Source: Mycobacterium sp. AZCC_0083
Lineage (GTDB): Bacteria > Actinomycetota > Actinomycetes > Mycobacteriales > Mycobacteriaceae
NCBI RefSeq assembly: GCF_014202335.1
Contig: NZ_JACHGP010000006.1
Span: forward strand, 372,001-436,000
Length of the DNA: 64,000 nt
Direction: 5' to 3'
Part shown: positions 54,009 through 62,724 of the stretch, one piece after another
Layout of the letters: every line of letters starts with the position of its first letter
Numbering within the stretch: the stretch's first letter is position 1
Program-made: the position numbers and the translations under genes
The notes under the pieces: generated by a model
Told to the model about the DNA's origin: nothing
The model's database searches: none
The model's input: only the letters and a program-made list of their open reading frames with translations

Positions 54009-55088
54009 TTAGCTGCGCAGATTGCCGTAATCGCGAAGACCCGACACCGACTCTGCCGCGAGGTCCAGTGCGATATCGGTGATCAGGTCTTCCTGACCGC
54101 CGACCAGTCCTCGTTCACCCACTGCCAGCAGGATCGCGCGCGTATCGAGTCCGTATTGCTTCGCCGCCGTTTCAGCATGACGCAGGAAACTCGAGTAGAC
54201 ACCCGCATAGCCCAGCGTCAGGGTTTCGCGGTCCACCTGGACCGGTCGATCCTGCAGCGGCCGCACGATGTCGTCGGCCGCATCCTGCAACGCGAACAGA
54301 TCGCAACCGTGCTTCCATCCATACAGATCTGCCACGGCAACGAACGGCTCGATCGGGCAATTACCCGCGCCGGCACCGTGACCCGCGAGCGAAGCATCGA
54401 CTCGCGCCACGCCCTCCTCCACGGCCACAACGGAATTGGCGACCGACAACGACAGGTTCTGATGTGCATGGATACCGATCTGGGTGTCGGGATCCAGCAC
54501 GGCACGATACGCGCGTACGCGCTGACGGACCCCGTCCATCGTCAATCGACCACCAGAGTCGGTCACGTACACGCAGTGTGCACCGTATGACTCCATCAGC
54601 TTCGCCTGCTCGGCCAGCCTGGCGGGCTCGGCGAGGTGCGACATCATGAGGAAACCGGACACATCCATGCCGAGTTCGCGCGCTTTGCCGATGTGTTGGG
54701 CTGCGACGTCGGCCTCGGTGCAATGAGTGGCGACACGCACCGAGGTGACGCCGAGCGCGAATGCGTGCTCGAGGTCGGCGACCGTACCGACACCGGGCAG
54801 CAGCAGCGTGGTGAGCTTGGCGCGATGAACCACGGACGCCGCCGCTTCGATCCATTCCCAGTCGGTGTTGCTGCCCGGCCCGTAGGTGAGGCTGTGTCCG
54901 GCAAGACCGTCACCATGGGTGACCTCGATGGCGTCGACGCCAGCGCGATCGAGTGCGCTGGCGACCGTCGCCACGTTGTCCGGGCTGATTCGATGACGCA
55001 TTGCATGCATGCCGTCGCGCAGGGTGACATCCTGAATGTACAGGGCCGCACCGTCTTTCGCGTTCGGACGCGATTTCACATCGGTCAC
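54009..55088 (-). CDS. 4-hydroxy-2-oxovalerate aldolase (DmpG/HsaF type)
   Basis: 359 residues from GTG 55088 with GGAGGTGG upstream. The enzyme splits 4-hydroxy-2-oxo acids into pyruvate and an aldehyde in meta-cleavage pathways. Metal and catalytic motifs are intact: DVTLRDGMHAMRH at the N-terminus, EVTHGDGLAG, TDSGGRLTMD and IGIHAHQNLSLSVANS. C-terminal DmpG communication domain present. It overlaps the acetaldehyde dehydrogenase gene by 4 bp, the natural channelling partner, but the hydratase (HsaE/MhpD) is not here and the partner is truncated. Confidence 0.93.
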   Translation of the reverse strand: MTDVKSRPNAKDGAALYIQDVTLRDGMHAMRHRISPDNVATVASALDRAGVDAIEVTHGDGLAGHSLTYGPGSNTDWEWIEAAASVVHRAKLTTLLLPGVGTVADLEHAFALGVTSVRVATHCTEADVAAQHIGKARELGMDVSGFLMMSHLAEPARLAEQAKLMESYGAHCVYVTDSGGRLTMDGVRQRVRAYRAVLDPDTQIGIHAHQNLSLSVANSVVAVEEGVARVDASLAGHGAGAGNCPIEPFVAVADLYGWKHGCDLFALQDAADDIVRPLQDRPVQVDRETLTLGYAGVYSSFLRHAETAAKQYGLDTRAILLAVGERGLVGGQEDLITDIALDLAAESVSGLRDYGNLRS

Positions 55089-55840
55089 CGTGCCACCTCC
55101 AAAGTCTTGTCTTCGGCGATTCTCTCTGCCACCTGGAGGGCTGCAGAAGTCATGATGTCGAGATTTCCGGCATACGCCGGGAGGTAGTGCGCGGCGCCCT
55201 CGACCTCGAGAAACACCGACACCTTCCACAAGCCCGGGCCGACGTCGACACCCCCGGTCAGCGTGGTGACGGACTCGGCATCGTCGAGGGCGGTGAACTG
55301 CACCTCCTGTTTGAGCCGGTAACCCGGAACGTAGGCGGCCACCTTCGAGACCATCTGGCCGATCGACTTGCGGATCTCGTCCTGGTCCGGATTCGTCACC
55401 AGCGCCAATACCGTGTCGCGCATGATCAGCGGCGGCTCTGCCGGATTGAGCACGATGATCGCCTTGCCATGCGCTGCTCCCCCCACCATTTCGATTGCCG
55501 CTGAAGTAGTTTCGGTGAACTCGTCGATGTTCGCCCGGGTTCCCGGCCCGGCCGACTTCGACGCAATCGAGGCAACGATCTCTGCGTAGTGCACGGTCGT
55601 CACCGACGAAATCGCCGCCACGATCGGAATGGTTGCCTGGCCACCGCAGGTCACCATGTTCACGTCTGGAGCGTCACGATGTTCGTGCAGGTTGACCGCA
55701 GGCACCACGTACGGCCCAATCGCGGCCGGTGTGAGGTCGATGAGGCGCTTTCCGTACTGGCGCAATGCTTCCTCGTTGGCCACGTGCGCCTTGGCGGACG
55801 TCGAATCGAAGACGATGCTAGCGGCGCTAGGCGACGTCAC
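55085..55840 (-). pseudogene. Acetaldehyde dehydrogenase (acylating), N-terminally truncated
   Basis: 251 residues from GTG 55840; intact DmpF/HsaG proteins are about 300. The catalytic cysteine region VNMVTCGGQATIPIV and SAGPGTRANIDEFTETT are present, as is the C-terminal dimer domain. The N-terminal NAD Rossmann half with its GxGxxG loop is missing: upstream in frame only ELLGDLQSPH looks related, and the neighbouring lipoprotein gene ends at 55899. It cannot bind NAD normally, so it is probably inactive or serves only as a scaffold for the coupled aldolase. Called a pseudogene with some doubt. Confidence 0.75.
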
Positions 55841-55898
55841 ATGTGGCGACTGGAGGTCGCCGAGTAGCTCCTGCGCGGGGGGCCTGCGGGCGAGGTGA

Positions 55899-56387
55899 TC
55901 AGTGCGGGCAGAGGCCCGCGGACGTCTCTTCTGCGATGATCTGCGCGACCGGCTGGCCGAGATGCGCCGCGAAACCCGGTGTGGGCTTCATGACCCACTT
56001 GCCGTCCTCGAAGAGCATGATCCGAGGTTGCTCGGTGGTTCCGACGTCCATGCGCACGACCGCCGTGCCTGCCGCAGCGTCCAGGCTCACCCCGGCGACC
56101 CGGATCGTCGGGCCAGCCTTCTTGCAGGTTTCGTAGAAAGTCACGAAGTCGTCCTGGGTGATCCGGTCGCGGACCTCGTGCGACATGCGTTCCCACACCC
56201 CGGCGAAATCGCCTGATGAGAAGCGGTCGGCGTTTGACTGTGCTGCGGCAACGGCTGCTGACAACGTCTCCGGCACGTCGGAGCTGGTTCGTCTGACGGT
56301 CGAGTTGGACGCGCCATCGGCGATGCCACACGAGGAGCAGACGGTCGCCAGCAGCAACGCTGATAGGGCGGAGACGAATGATCTCAT
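55899..56387 (-). CDS. Putative lipoprotein of unknown function
   Basis: 162 residues. Signal sequence MRSFVSALSALLLATVCSSC gives a lipobox-like VCSSC, with Cys20 as the anchor candidate. The mature domain has FSSGDFAGVWERMSHEVRD and TQDDFVTFYETCKKAGPTI, a pattern of small NTF2-like or low-molecular-weight lipoprotein domains in mycobacteria. No function known. It ends exactly where the truncated dehydrogenase loses its N-terminus, so the junction may mark a rearrangement. Confidence 0.75.
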   Translation of the reverse strand: MRSFVSALSALLLATVCSSCGIADGASNSTVRRTSSDVPETLSAAVAAAQSNADRFSSGDFAGVWERMSHEVRDRITQDDFVTFYETCKKAGPTIRVAGVSLDAAAGTAVVRMDVGTTEQPRIMLFEDGKWVMKPTPGFAAHLGQPVAQIIAEETSAGLCPH

Positions 56388-56452
56388 CGCCGAAGGGTAA
56401 GGCCATTGGGGGTCGCACGTCTTCCCTAGAGCATATTCTCACCACGAAATGG

Positions 56453-56498
56453 ACCAACGGCCGGGAGTGGTCCTGGGGACTCACTTCCGGCCGTTGGT
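56453..56498 (-). terminator. Strong 18-bp hairpin downstream of the cutinase gene
   Basis: ACCAACGGCCGG (56453-56464) pairs perfectly with CCGGCCGTTGGT (56487-56498), and the stem extends inward to 18 bp with two G-U pairs, leaving a 10-base loop. It lies 28 bp beyond the cutinase stop. A strong hairpin terminator, though without a long T-run. Confidence 0.75.
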
Positions 56499-56525
56499 CG
56501 GTTACCGCCTTGCTGGCGGTGTCAT

Positions 56526-57374
56526 TCAGTTGCCGAACGGTGCGTCGTTCTCGGTTGCGGGGAGGGCGGCGGGCTGGTCGGTGCCGACCTGGCCTGCGGT
56601 CTGTTGCACGGTGGCCGAGGGGGCCGGAACACCCAACTTGCTGGCCACGTAGTCAGCTGCCTGGACGGCCATTCCGTTGTCCTTGTAGGAACTGTGCGCG
56701 GAGCGGTCGAGTCCACCGGGGAAGCAGACCGGGTCGCCGGTGGCGCACAGCTGCAGGGTCTTGGGTGCGTACGCCCCGCCGATGTTGATGGCTGGTGCGT
56801 CGCTGGCGACCAGGTTCATGAACCACGGGTCGGGGGTTCCGAACAGCACCACTGAGGCGACGTGCGGGGCGACCGCGGGAGCCATGGGGCCGGTCAGGCC
56901 TGCGGGCAGGTCGATGCCTGCGGGGACGCTGTCGGCGGTGGTGTAGCCGGCGACTGCGGCGCCTTGGGAGTAACCGCCGAGGACGATCTTGGTGTCGGGG
57001 CAGCTGGTGGCGATCGACTGGATCTTGTTGCTCGCGTCGGCGATGCCTTCGGTGGCTTGTCCGAAGTTCAGCGATGCGGGGTAGTTGATCGGGTAGACCG
57101 CGATCGACTTGCCGGGCATCCGAACGTTCAGCGCGTCGACGAAGGCTTGGCCGGTGGCTCCGACTCCGGGTGCTTCGTTGGTGCCGCGGGCGAAGAGGAC
57201 TTCGACGTTGGCGCATGCGTCGTCGGCGGCACGGGCTTGGGCGGACCATCCGGCCGGGGCGGCAAACGATCCGGCGTAGATCCCAGCCACGGCGAGTGCG
57301 GCGAAGACCGCCGACACCGCTGCGCGGGTGAAGCTATTCTTCCTCACTGCCTGGGGTGTAACGGTGCTCATCAT
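56526..57374 (-). CDS. Secreted cutinase-family serine esterase
   Basis: 282 residues; ATG 57374 (or the adjacent ATG 57371) with GAGGAG upstream. Signal peptide in residues 15-50 ending ARA-ADDAC. Catalytic triad is visible: Ser136 in LGGYSQGAAV, Asp214 in CATGDPVCF and His227 in SAHSSY; C54/C125 and C210/C217 fit the two usual disulfides. The C-terminus is an extra Pro/Ala/Gln-rich tail. Family members (CLP, Cut) hydrolyse esters, triglycerides or phospholipids outside the cell. An inverted repeat in its promoter resembles sites near the MarR gene. Confidence 0.93.
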   Translation of the reverse strand: MMSTVTPQAVRKNSFTRAAVSAVFAALAVAGIYAGSFAAPAGWSAQARAADDACANVEVLFARGTNEAPGVGATGQAFVDALNVRMPGKSIAVYPINYPASLNFGQATEGIADASNKIQSIATSCPDTKIVLGGYSQGAAVAGYTTADSVPAGIDLPAGLTGPMAPAVAPHVASVVLFGTPDPWFMNLVASDAPAINIGGAYAPKTLQLCATGDPVCFPGGLDRSAHSSYKDNGMAVQAADYVASKLGVPAPSATVQQTAGQVGTDQPAALPATENDAPFGN

Positions 57375-57404
57375 CCGGCTCCTCTGCCAAGTACCCTGCT
57401 TGTC

Positions 57405-57426
57405 GCCACTTCAATGTTTAAGTGGC
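57405..57426. promoter_or_regulatory. Inverted repeat in cutinase promoter
   Basis: GCCACTT (57405-57411) and AAGTGGC (57420-57426) with an 8-base spacer, 31 bp before the cutinase ATG. The same 7+8+7 layout occurs at 57473-57494 (TCAAGTG and CACTTGA), and a CTTAAGTG core lies at about 58047-58054 in front of the MarR gene. A shared MarR site is plausible. Confidence 0.5.
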
Positions 57427-57472
57427 TTCCTGGCACGTACAAGTGGGATACCGGACCGACGATTCCGCGAAG

Positions 57473-57494
57473 TCAAGTGATCTACACCACTTGA
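57473..57494. promoter_or_regulatory. Second 7+8+7 inverted repeat
   Basis: TCAAGTG (57473-57479) and CACTTGA (57488-57494), spacer 8. It lies 13 bp past the stop of the MarR gene, so it might instead act as a weak terminator. The shared AAGTG core with the site at 57405 favours a common binding protein. Confidence 0.4.
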
Positions 57495-57507
57495 GCAAAG
57501 GTGCGGC

Positions 57508-58002
57508 TCAGGATGGTGCGGCGCTGGGCCAGCTGTCGTCCGCGGGTAGGCCATCGATGATGCGCTGGCATATCGTGCCAAGCTGACGAACCTGAGCCTG
57601 GGTCAAGCGGTCGAAGACGAGCTCGCGCACCGCGCCGACATGCGACGGGGCGGCTTCCTTCAGGCTGCGATGTCCCGCGGGGGCCAGAACCGCAAGGGTG
57701 TAACGACTGTCCTGCGGATCGGGCCGACGTGATACCCAGCCGCGTTTCTCCAAACGGCCTACGGCCTGGGACAACCGCGGCAGCGAGCTGCCCGCGACCG
57801 TGGCGAGAACGCTCATCCGAAGCCTCGTCTTCGGCGCCTCCGACAGCCGCGCCAGGATCAGGTACTCGTACTGGCTGATCCCGAACTCGCGCTGGAGCTG
57901 TGAGCTCAACACCGGCTGCAATCGCAGGACCATCGTCGACAGCTGCGCCCAAACCTGTTGCTCCTGCGGGTCCAGCCATCGAGTCGTGTCGGCGGTACTC
58001 AT
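57508..58002 (-). CDS. MarR family transcriptional regulator
   Basis: 164 residues. Winged-helix core: FGISQYEYLILARLSEA, then MSVLATVAGSSLPRLSQAV, RLEKRGWVSRRPDPQD and SRYTLAVLAPAGH for the wing. Divergent from a quinone-oxidoreductase-like gene, the classical MarR arrangement, with a near-palindromic CTTAAGTG site between them. It probably senses an electrophile, quinone or aromatic. Cutinase downstream on the same strand may be a second target. Confidence 0.92.
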   Translation of the reverse strand: MSTADTTRWLDPQEQQVWAQLSTMVLRLQPVLSSQLQREFGISQYEYLILARLSEAPKTRLRMSVLATVAGSSLPRLSQAVGRLEKRGWVSRRPDPQDSRYTLAVLAPAGHRSLKEAAPSHVGAVRELVFDRLTQAQVRQLGTICQRIIDGLPADDSWPSAAPS

Positions 58003-58040
58003 GTTCTCATCCTAACTTAATCGTTGAACCGGGAATGCTG

Positions 58041-58062
58041 CCCACGCTTAAGTGTTTAACCG
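58041..58062. promoter_or_regulatory. Candidate MarR operator between divergent genes
   Basis: ACGCTTAAGTGT (58044-58055) is symmetrical at 10 of 12 bases around CTTAAG. A related CTTAATCG box lies 30 bp to the left, next to the MarR start. Both fall between the divergent MarR and oxidoreductase starts. Confidence 0.5.
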
Positions 58063-58102
58063 AGAAGAGGGCCGAAGGCCACAGTACGGAAGAGGGTCAG
58101 CC

Positions 58103-59029
58103 ATGAAGGCAATGGGAGTGACCGGGCCGGACTTCATGCCGCGCCTCTTCGACGTCGACGAACCATTCGCCGCGCCCGACGGAGTCGTCGTCGACGTGAT
58201 CGCCGCCTCGGTCAACGACTTCGACCGAGCCGCCGTCCGCGGGCGTTACCTCGCTGCGACAGACCAATTCGCGCCCATCTTGCTGGGCCGCGACTTCGTC
58301 GGCAGGGTGGCCGCCGTCGGCGATGACGTGGATTACATCGACGTCGGCATGTACGTGGCCGGAGCTCTGGCGCCGCAACCGGCGGGCCAGCCAGGCACCT
58401 TCACCGACAAGGTTGCGGTTCCGGCAAGACTGCTAGCTCCCATCCCCGACGGTGTCGACGTCGTGGAAGCCGCGGCCGTGGGTTTGGCTGGGGTGACGGC
58501 CTCCGACGCAGTCGACGCGCTGGGCCTGGCAAGCCTTGGGCACATGGTGGTCCACGGTCCCGTGAGCGGGGTTGGCGGATTCGCGCTACAACTGGCGAAG
58601 GCACGCGGCGCCGTTGTCGCGGCCATCACCCCGCAGGAGCAAGCTGACCTGGCGTTGGCGCTCGGTGCCGACGTCGTCATTCCGGACGGCCCAAGCGCCA
58701 CACGATCAATTGAGAAGGTGCAGAGCATCTTTGGCGGCGGCGTCGACACCGCCATCCACGTCGCCGGACACCGCGCCGTTGTCGCGGGCGTGGTGCGGCC
58801 GGGTGGGAGGTTCACCTCCGTTGCCGACGGATCCGTTTTCGACACGCATGGGGGCTTCGTGCCGACCAACGTCGCCCCGAGCGGACACGAGCTGATGAAT
58901 CTCCTGTTCAAGGTCGCCGCGCACCGCCTGGACAGCTATGTGCACCGCACCGTGTCCTTCGATCAGCTCGCCGGTGCGGTCATCGCACGGAGCACGGCCG
59001 ACGGCGGCCGCATCGTGCTCGTCCGCTGA
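58103..59029 (+). CDS. Zinc-free quinone oxidoreductase-like MDR protein
   Basis: 308 residues from ATG 58103. Medium-chain reductase fold: GroES-like half (VVVDVIAASVNDFDRAAV, ILLGRDFVGRVAAVG) and NAD(P) half with VVHGPVSGVGGFALQLAKA. The zinc ligands of alcohol dehydrogenases are absent, which places it with NADPH:quinone reductases. It would reduce quinones or enones. It is divergent from the MarR gene, which probably represses it until an electrophile is present. Confidence 0.92.
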   Translation: MKAMGVTGPDFMPRLFDVDEPFAAPDGVVVDVIAASVNDFDRAAVRGRYLAATDQFAPILLGRDFVGRVAAVGDDVDYIDVGMYVAGALAPQPAGQPGTFTDKVAVPARLLAPIPDGVDVVEAAAVGLAGVTASDAVDALGLASLGHMVVHGPVSGVGGFALQLAKARGAVVAAITPQEQADLALALGADVVIPDGPSATRSIEKVQSIFGGGVDTAIHVAGHRAVVAGVVRPGGRFTSVADGSVFDTHGGFVPTNVAPSGHELMNLLFKVAAHRLDSYVHRTVSFDQLAGAVIARSTADGGRIVLVR

Positions 59030-59190
59030 TCCGGACCGCAGTTCGGGCCCCTGCACCCTCGTCGAGGCGATTGCAAACCGTCGGTAAGCGCCGCAAGGCA
59101 TCGTCCGTGCAGGCGTTTCGTCGGCAATGGGTGCACCGTAAGGCGATCAGGCGGATACTCCATTCGCAGTGCGAATTCGAGGGGGAATCA

Positions 59191-60792
59191 GTGAGCTCGC
59201 GCGTCGGTCAGACGTTCGGCAAGTACAGAATCATCAGCTTGCTGGGGCGGGGCGGAATGGGCGAGGTGTATGAAGCCCACGACACCAGCAAGAACCGAAC
59301 GGTTGCGCTGAAGATCCTTCGTGAAGAGTTCTCGCAGGACGAGACGTTTCGTGCCCGGTTTCTTCGTGAGTCTCACTCCGCGGCGGTGCTACAGGAACCG
59401 CACGTCATCCCGATTCATGACTGGGGTGACGTCGACGGCAACCTGTTCATCGACATGCGCCTCGTCACCGGCCAGACGCTGGACGATCTGATCGCCGACA
59501 GTGCGCTCGCTCCGGAGCGGGCGGTGGCCATCGTCGCTCAGATCGGTGCCGCCCTGGACGCAGCGCACGCACATGGCCTGATTCACCGCGACGTCAAGCC
59601 GGCGAACATCATCGTGACCCCTGCAGACTTTGCGTACCTCGTCGACTTCGGAATCGCCCAGACCCGAACCGACACACGACTCACCATGGCGGGCACCCAC
59701 ATTGGGCCCATGGCATACATGGCCCCGGAACGGTTCAACAATCAACCGGCCACACCGGCAGTCGACATCTACGCGTTGGCGTGCGTGCTCTACGAGGGCC
59801 TCACCGGGGATCGGCCATTTCCGAGCGACAACGTGGAACACGTCATCGCGGCGCACATCGCCCAGTCGCCTCCCCGGCCCAGTGAAGTCAATCGACGCGT
59901 GCCGGCATCCTTTGATGCGGTCGTCGCCCGCGGCATGGCAAAAGATCCCGATGACCGCTACGGCTCGGCGGCAGCGTTGGGGCGTGCTGCTCAGCGCGCC
60001 CTCGCGCAGACCGGGCAGCCGCAGGGAAACTTCGTAACGACGGTGGGACCGTTCTCGACGCCGAACTCGGCGCCCTACGACGACCCGACGCACGCCGGGC
60101 CTCCGGGGGCGGTAATGCAGACGGCCCCCTACGGTGGCTCCCCGCCAGTGCCAGCCTCGCCACAAACCTGGGCGGCCTACAACGGCGGGCCTCCATCCTG
60201 GCCTATGCCTGCAAGCTCGACGGTAGCCAGTTCAGCGCCGAGGCCGGCCGAACGCCGCCCGCGCTGGCTGCTCCCTGCAGGGATCGTGTTCGCAGCGGTA
60301 TTGCTTGGCGCCATCGGGGTAGTCATCGGACTTCTGGCAGGCAGGGGCAATTCGGGACAGGCCGCCGGCCCGACGCCGATCGGCGGGCAATCGAGCCAGA
60401 CCGTCGTCAGCCTGCCTCAGACACCGACCTCACCTGCCCAGGCGGGCGGGCTGCCGCCGATCATTCAAGGTCCCGACAGCAGCCTCAGCCATCAGTCGTG
60501 TGACCAGGGATTTTCGCTGCCCACCGCCTCAGGATTCGGCAGCCACGCCGGGCGAGGGACTCCCGAGACATCCTGCTACTTCGCAAGCAGCGTGCTCACC
60601 TCGTACTGGAATCAGTACGGCAATGCCAGTCGCCTGCCGCGCACCGTGGCGGCGCCCGGCGCAGTGAACTGCAACACCATCGCCGGCGCCGAGTGCGCCG
60701 GGCCGAACTTCCTCATGCAATGCGCGGCGGTCGGCACGGACAACTGGATCACCTGCACCGGAGGAAACAACGCCCGCGTGTACTTGTACTGA
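59191..60792 (+). CDS. Membrane Ser/Thr protein kinase, PknE/PknD-like
   Basis: 533 residues from GTG 59191 with GAGGGGGAA upstream. Hanks-type kinase: LGRGGMGEVYEA, Lys41 in VALKIL, catalytic Asp134 in HRDVKPANI, DFG at 152-154, activation-loop threonines in TDTRLTMAGTHIG, MAPE and VDIYALACVLYE. A Pro/Ser-rich juxtamembrane stretch (about 275-355) precedes one membrane helix (360-383). Outside is a Pro-rich spacer and a small domain of about 100 residues with six cysteines (SCDQGF, SCYFASS, NCNTIAGAEC and later). The kinase half is like PknE, the sensor half is not the DsbA-like domain of PknE. Confidence 0.92.
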   Translation: MSSRVGQTFGKYRIISLLGRGGMGEVYEAHDTSKNRTVALKILREEFSQDETFRARFLRESHSAAVLQEPHVIPIHDWGDVDGNLFIDMRLVTGQTLDDLIADSALAPERAVAIVAQIGAALDAAHAHGLIHRDVKPANIIVTPADFAYLVDFGIAQTRTDTRLTMAGTHIGPMAYMAPERFNNQPATPAVDIYALACVLYEGLTGDRPFPSDNVEHVIAAHIAQSPPRPSEVNRRVPASFDAVVARGMAKDPDDRYGSAAALGRAAQRALAQTGQPQGNFVTTVGPFSTPNSAPYDDPTHAGPPGAVMQTAPYGGSPPVPASPQTWAAYNGGPPSWPMPASSTVASSAPRPAERRPRWLLPAGIVFAAVLLGAIGVVIGLLAGRGNSGQAAGPTPIGGQSSQTVVSLPQTPTSPAQAGGLPPIIQGPDSSLSHQSCDQGFSLPTASGFGSHAGRGTPETSCYFASSVLTSYWNQYGNASRLPRTVAAPGAVNCNTIAGAECAGPNFLMQCAAVGTDNWITCTGGNNARVYLY

Positions 60793-60805
60793 AAGCGGGC
60801 CGAAC

Positions 60806-61717
60806 TCACCCTGGCGAGGAGCAGTGGCCTGCAGGAAGGGCCGCCAGATGGTCGTGCAGCCAGTTCGCGACCTCCGTGAGGTCCGAGGTGCCCTCGTCGA
60901 AGGACCCCGAAGCGGGCGTGACGGCGATCGCCACCCCAACGGTGCCGGTTGGAGCGTTCAGGGTGCCGATCTGCCTGACGAGGTAGTTCCCGGTGGGCGA
61001 CGGACCCCACCCGCCCTTGAAACGCGAATCGGGAATGGTGCCGATGCCCCAACGCTGATCGGACACCACCTCGCCCATCAACGCGAAGATCGGGTCGTTG
61101 CGAGAGTCGCAGACGGCACTCGAGAGGAACTTCACTTGATCCTCGAGCGACCAGTCCGTCTGGCCGAAGGCAGTGAACTCGGGTCGCACTTTCCGGTATT
61201 CGACGGTGGTCGGGTCTCCGGTCTCCTGCAACACTGCTTCGACGTCGTGCGCTGCGGTGACCGGATCGCCGAGCCCCGCCCAGATGGATTCGGCCGCCGC
61301 GTTGTCGGATTCGGTGATTGCCGCAGTCATCGCGGCTGTGGGAGTCGGCGAATTCTCCTGTCGCAGTGCAGCAATCGCCAGCGGTACCTTGATCGTCGAC
61401 CAGGCCGGACCGCTTTGCAGATCGCCCATGGTGATCGGCGGTTGGTTGGAGCCGACCGCGGTCACCGCGATGCCGACCGGGGCGTGCAGTTGCGTCTGCA
61501 GCTGGGCGAAGGCGGCTTCCAGATTCGACGGCACGGTTCCGACCATCGGCGGCGCCGCCGGTGCCTGCGGGGCTGACAGGCTCGATTGCGGGGACGACGC
61601 CGTACTCGGCGAGAGATGGCGGCCGACAATCACCCCACCAGCGGATATCGCGACCGTCACCAAGACGAAGGCCGTGCCCGCGACGATCCAGCGGGCTGGG
61701 TTCCTTCGTTTCGGCAT
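60806..61717 (-). CDS. Exported class A beta-lactamase-like serine hydrolase
   Basis: 303 residues from ATG 61717; ATG 61759 would add 14. One N-terminal membrane anchor (WIVAGTAFVLVTVAISAGG), an Ala/Pro/Ser linker, then a penicillin-recognising fold: SxxK as Ser107-T-I-Lys110 (AWSTIKVPLAIA), SDN at 137-139 (TESDNAAAES), and KGG in SRFKGGWGPSP. The class A Glu166 region is not recognisable, so it may be a D,D-peptidase-like or inactive penicillin-binding enzyme. It follows the kinase convergently, 13 bp between the stops. Confidence 0.88.
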   Translation of the reverse strand: MPKRRNPARWIVAGTAFVLVTVAISAGGVIVGRHLSPSTASSPQSSLSAPQAPAAPPMVGTVPSNLEAAFAQLQTQLHAPVGIAVTAVGSNQPPITMGDLQSGPAWSTIKVPLAIAALRQENSPTPTAAMTAAITESDNAAAESIWAGLGDPVTAAHDVEAVLQETGDPTTVEYRKVRPEFTAFGQTDWSLEDQVKFLSSAVCDSRNDPIFALMGEVVSDQRWGIGTIPDSRFKGGWGPSPTGNYLVRQIGTLNAPTGTVGVAIAVTPASGSFDEGTSDLTEVANWLHDHLAALPAGHCSSPG

Positions 61718-61792
61718 ACGTCTAGTGTCGCTGGTCGGCGCCAACGCCTCCGTCACCACTTCCGACGTGTCGCCGGGCAGCGCCCCGCGCTG

Positions 61793-62536
61793 CTACGAGG
61801 CAGGGGCCTTGGCCGTGAGATAGGCGATGATGCCCTGCATCACGGCCTCGGCATACCGTGCCCGGCCGTCGGCCGACTGCATCTGGACTGCCTCGTCGGC
61901 GTTGCGCATGTTGCCGAGTTCGACCAGGACAGCGGGATACTCCGCCAGATTCAGGCCTGCAAGGTCAGCGCGACCGTACAGACCGTCCGAACCGATGTAC
62001 GTGGACTCCTGCAGACCCGCCGCCACTAGCGAATCGCGCATCACCGTCGCCAACTGCATTGCGGGACCGGCCTGAGCACCGTTGAGCGGCGGAGACGAGT
62101 AGTTGACGTGGAACCCGTGTCCAGAAGGCGGCCCACCGTCGGCGTGAATACTCACGATCGCGTCGGGATGCATCGCGTTGGCATTCGCTGCTCTCTGGTC
62201 GACGCAAGGACCCGCGGAGTCGTCATCCGGCCGGGACAACTCCGTTCTGACACCAATCTGATTGAGCGCGACGGCGATTCGCTGCACGACGTCCCAATTG
62301 AAGGCGTGCTCGGGGTAGCCGGAGTCGGTGGCGGTGCCGCTGGTCTGACAGTCCTTGGTGCCTCCCCGCCCGGTGGGCACCTGCCGGTCGAGACTGGAGT
62401 CGTTGACGCCACTGTGCCCGGGGTCGAGGAAGACCGACATCCCTGCCAGGTTCGGAGCGCCGAACGCAACACCAGGGGTAACGCTCACGAGGGCACACAC
62501 CAGAGCCGCGACGAGCACGGCGCGCGAAGTACGCAT
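61793..62536 (-). CDS. N-acetylmuramoyl-L-alanine amidase (Ami1/Rv3717-like)
   Basis: 247 residues from ATG 62536. Signal peptide residues 1-27 ending AFG-AP. Zinc amidase_3 fold: His41 in FLDPGHSG, Glu76 in YPEHAFNWD, His131 in SIHADGG, and catalytic glutamate in VLVELGNMRN. Length and the two cysteines (63 and 111) agree with M. tuberculosis Rv3717. It cleaves the stem peptide from MurNAc in peptidoglycan. 75 bp upstream of the serine hydrolase on the same strand, so the two cell-wall enzymes may be cotranscribed. Confidence 0.93.
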   Translation of the reverse strand: MRTSRAVLVAALVCALVSVTPGVAFGAPNLAGMSVFLDPGHSGVNDSSLDRQVPTGRGGTKDCQTSGTATDSGYPEHAFNWDVVQRIAVALNQIGVRTELSRPDDDSAGPCVDQRAANANAMHPDAIVSIHADGGPPSGHGFHVNYSSPPLNGAQAGPAMQLATVMRDSLVAAGLQESTYIGSDGLYGRADLAGLNLAEYPAVLVELGNMRNADEAVQMQSADGRARYAEAVMQGIIAYLTAKAPAS

Positions 62537-62724
62537 CGCACCATGGTGCCTCAGCTGGGATGGATGGCCGATCCGTGCGCCGTTCATCGCAGGAAGGTCG
62601 ACAAAGCCTGTGGCCACGCCGCGGGCAATTTATGCTGACGGCGCGGGCCCGTACAGCCCTACGGGAACCCGCATTCACTCATCAGCAGTTCGGGGAACTC
62701 AGAAGTGGTTCGGGGGAACTAACT

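Noticed and set aside
53795..54082. 95-residue frame between the MFS-USP and aldolase genes
   Set aside because: It runs antisense into the aldolase gene, is rich in Arg/Gly/Pro and has no recognisable feature.
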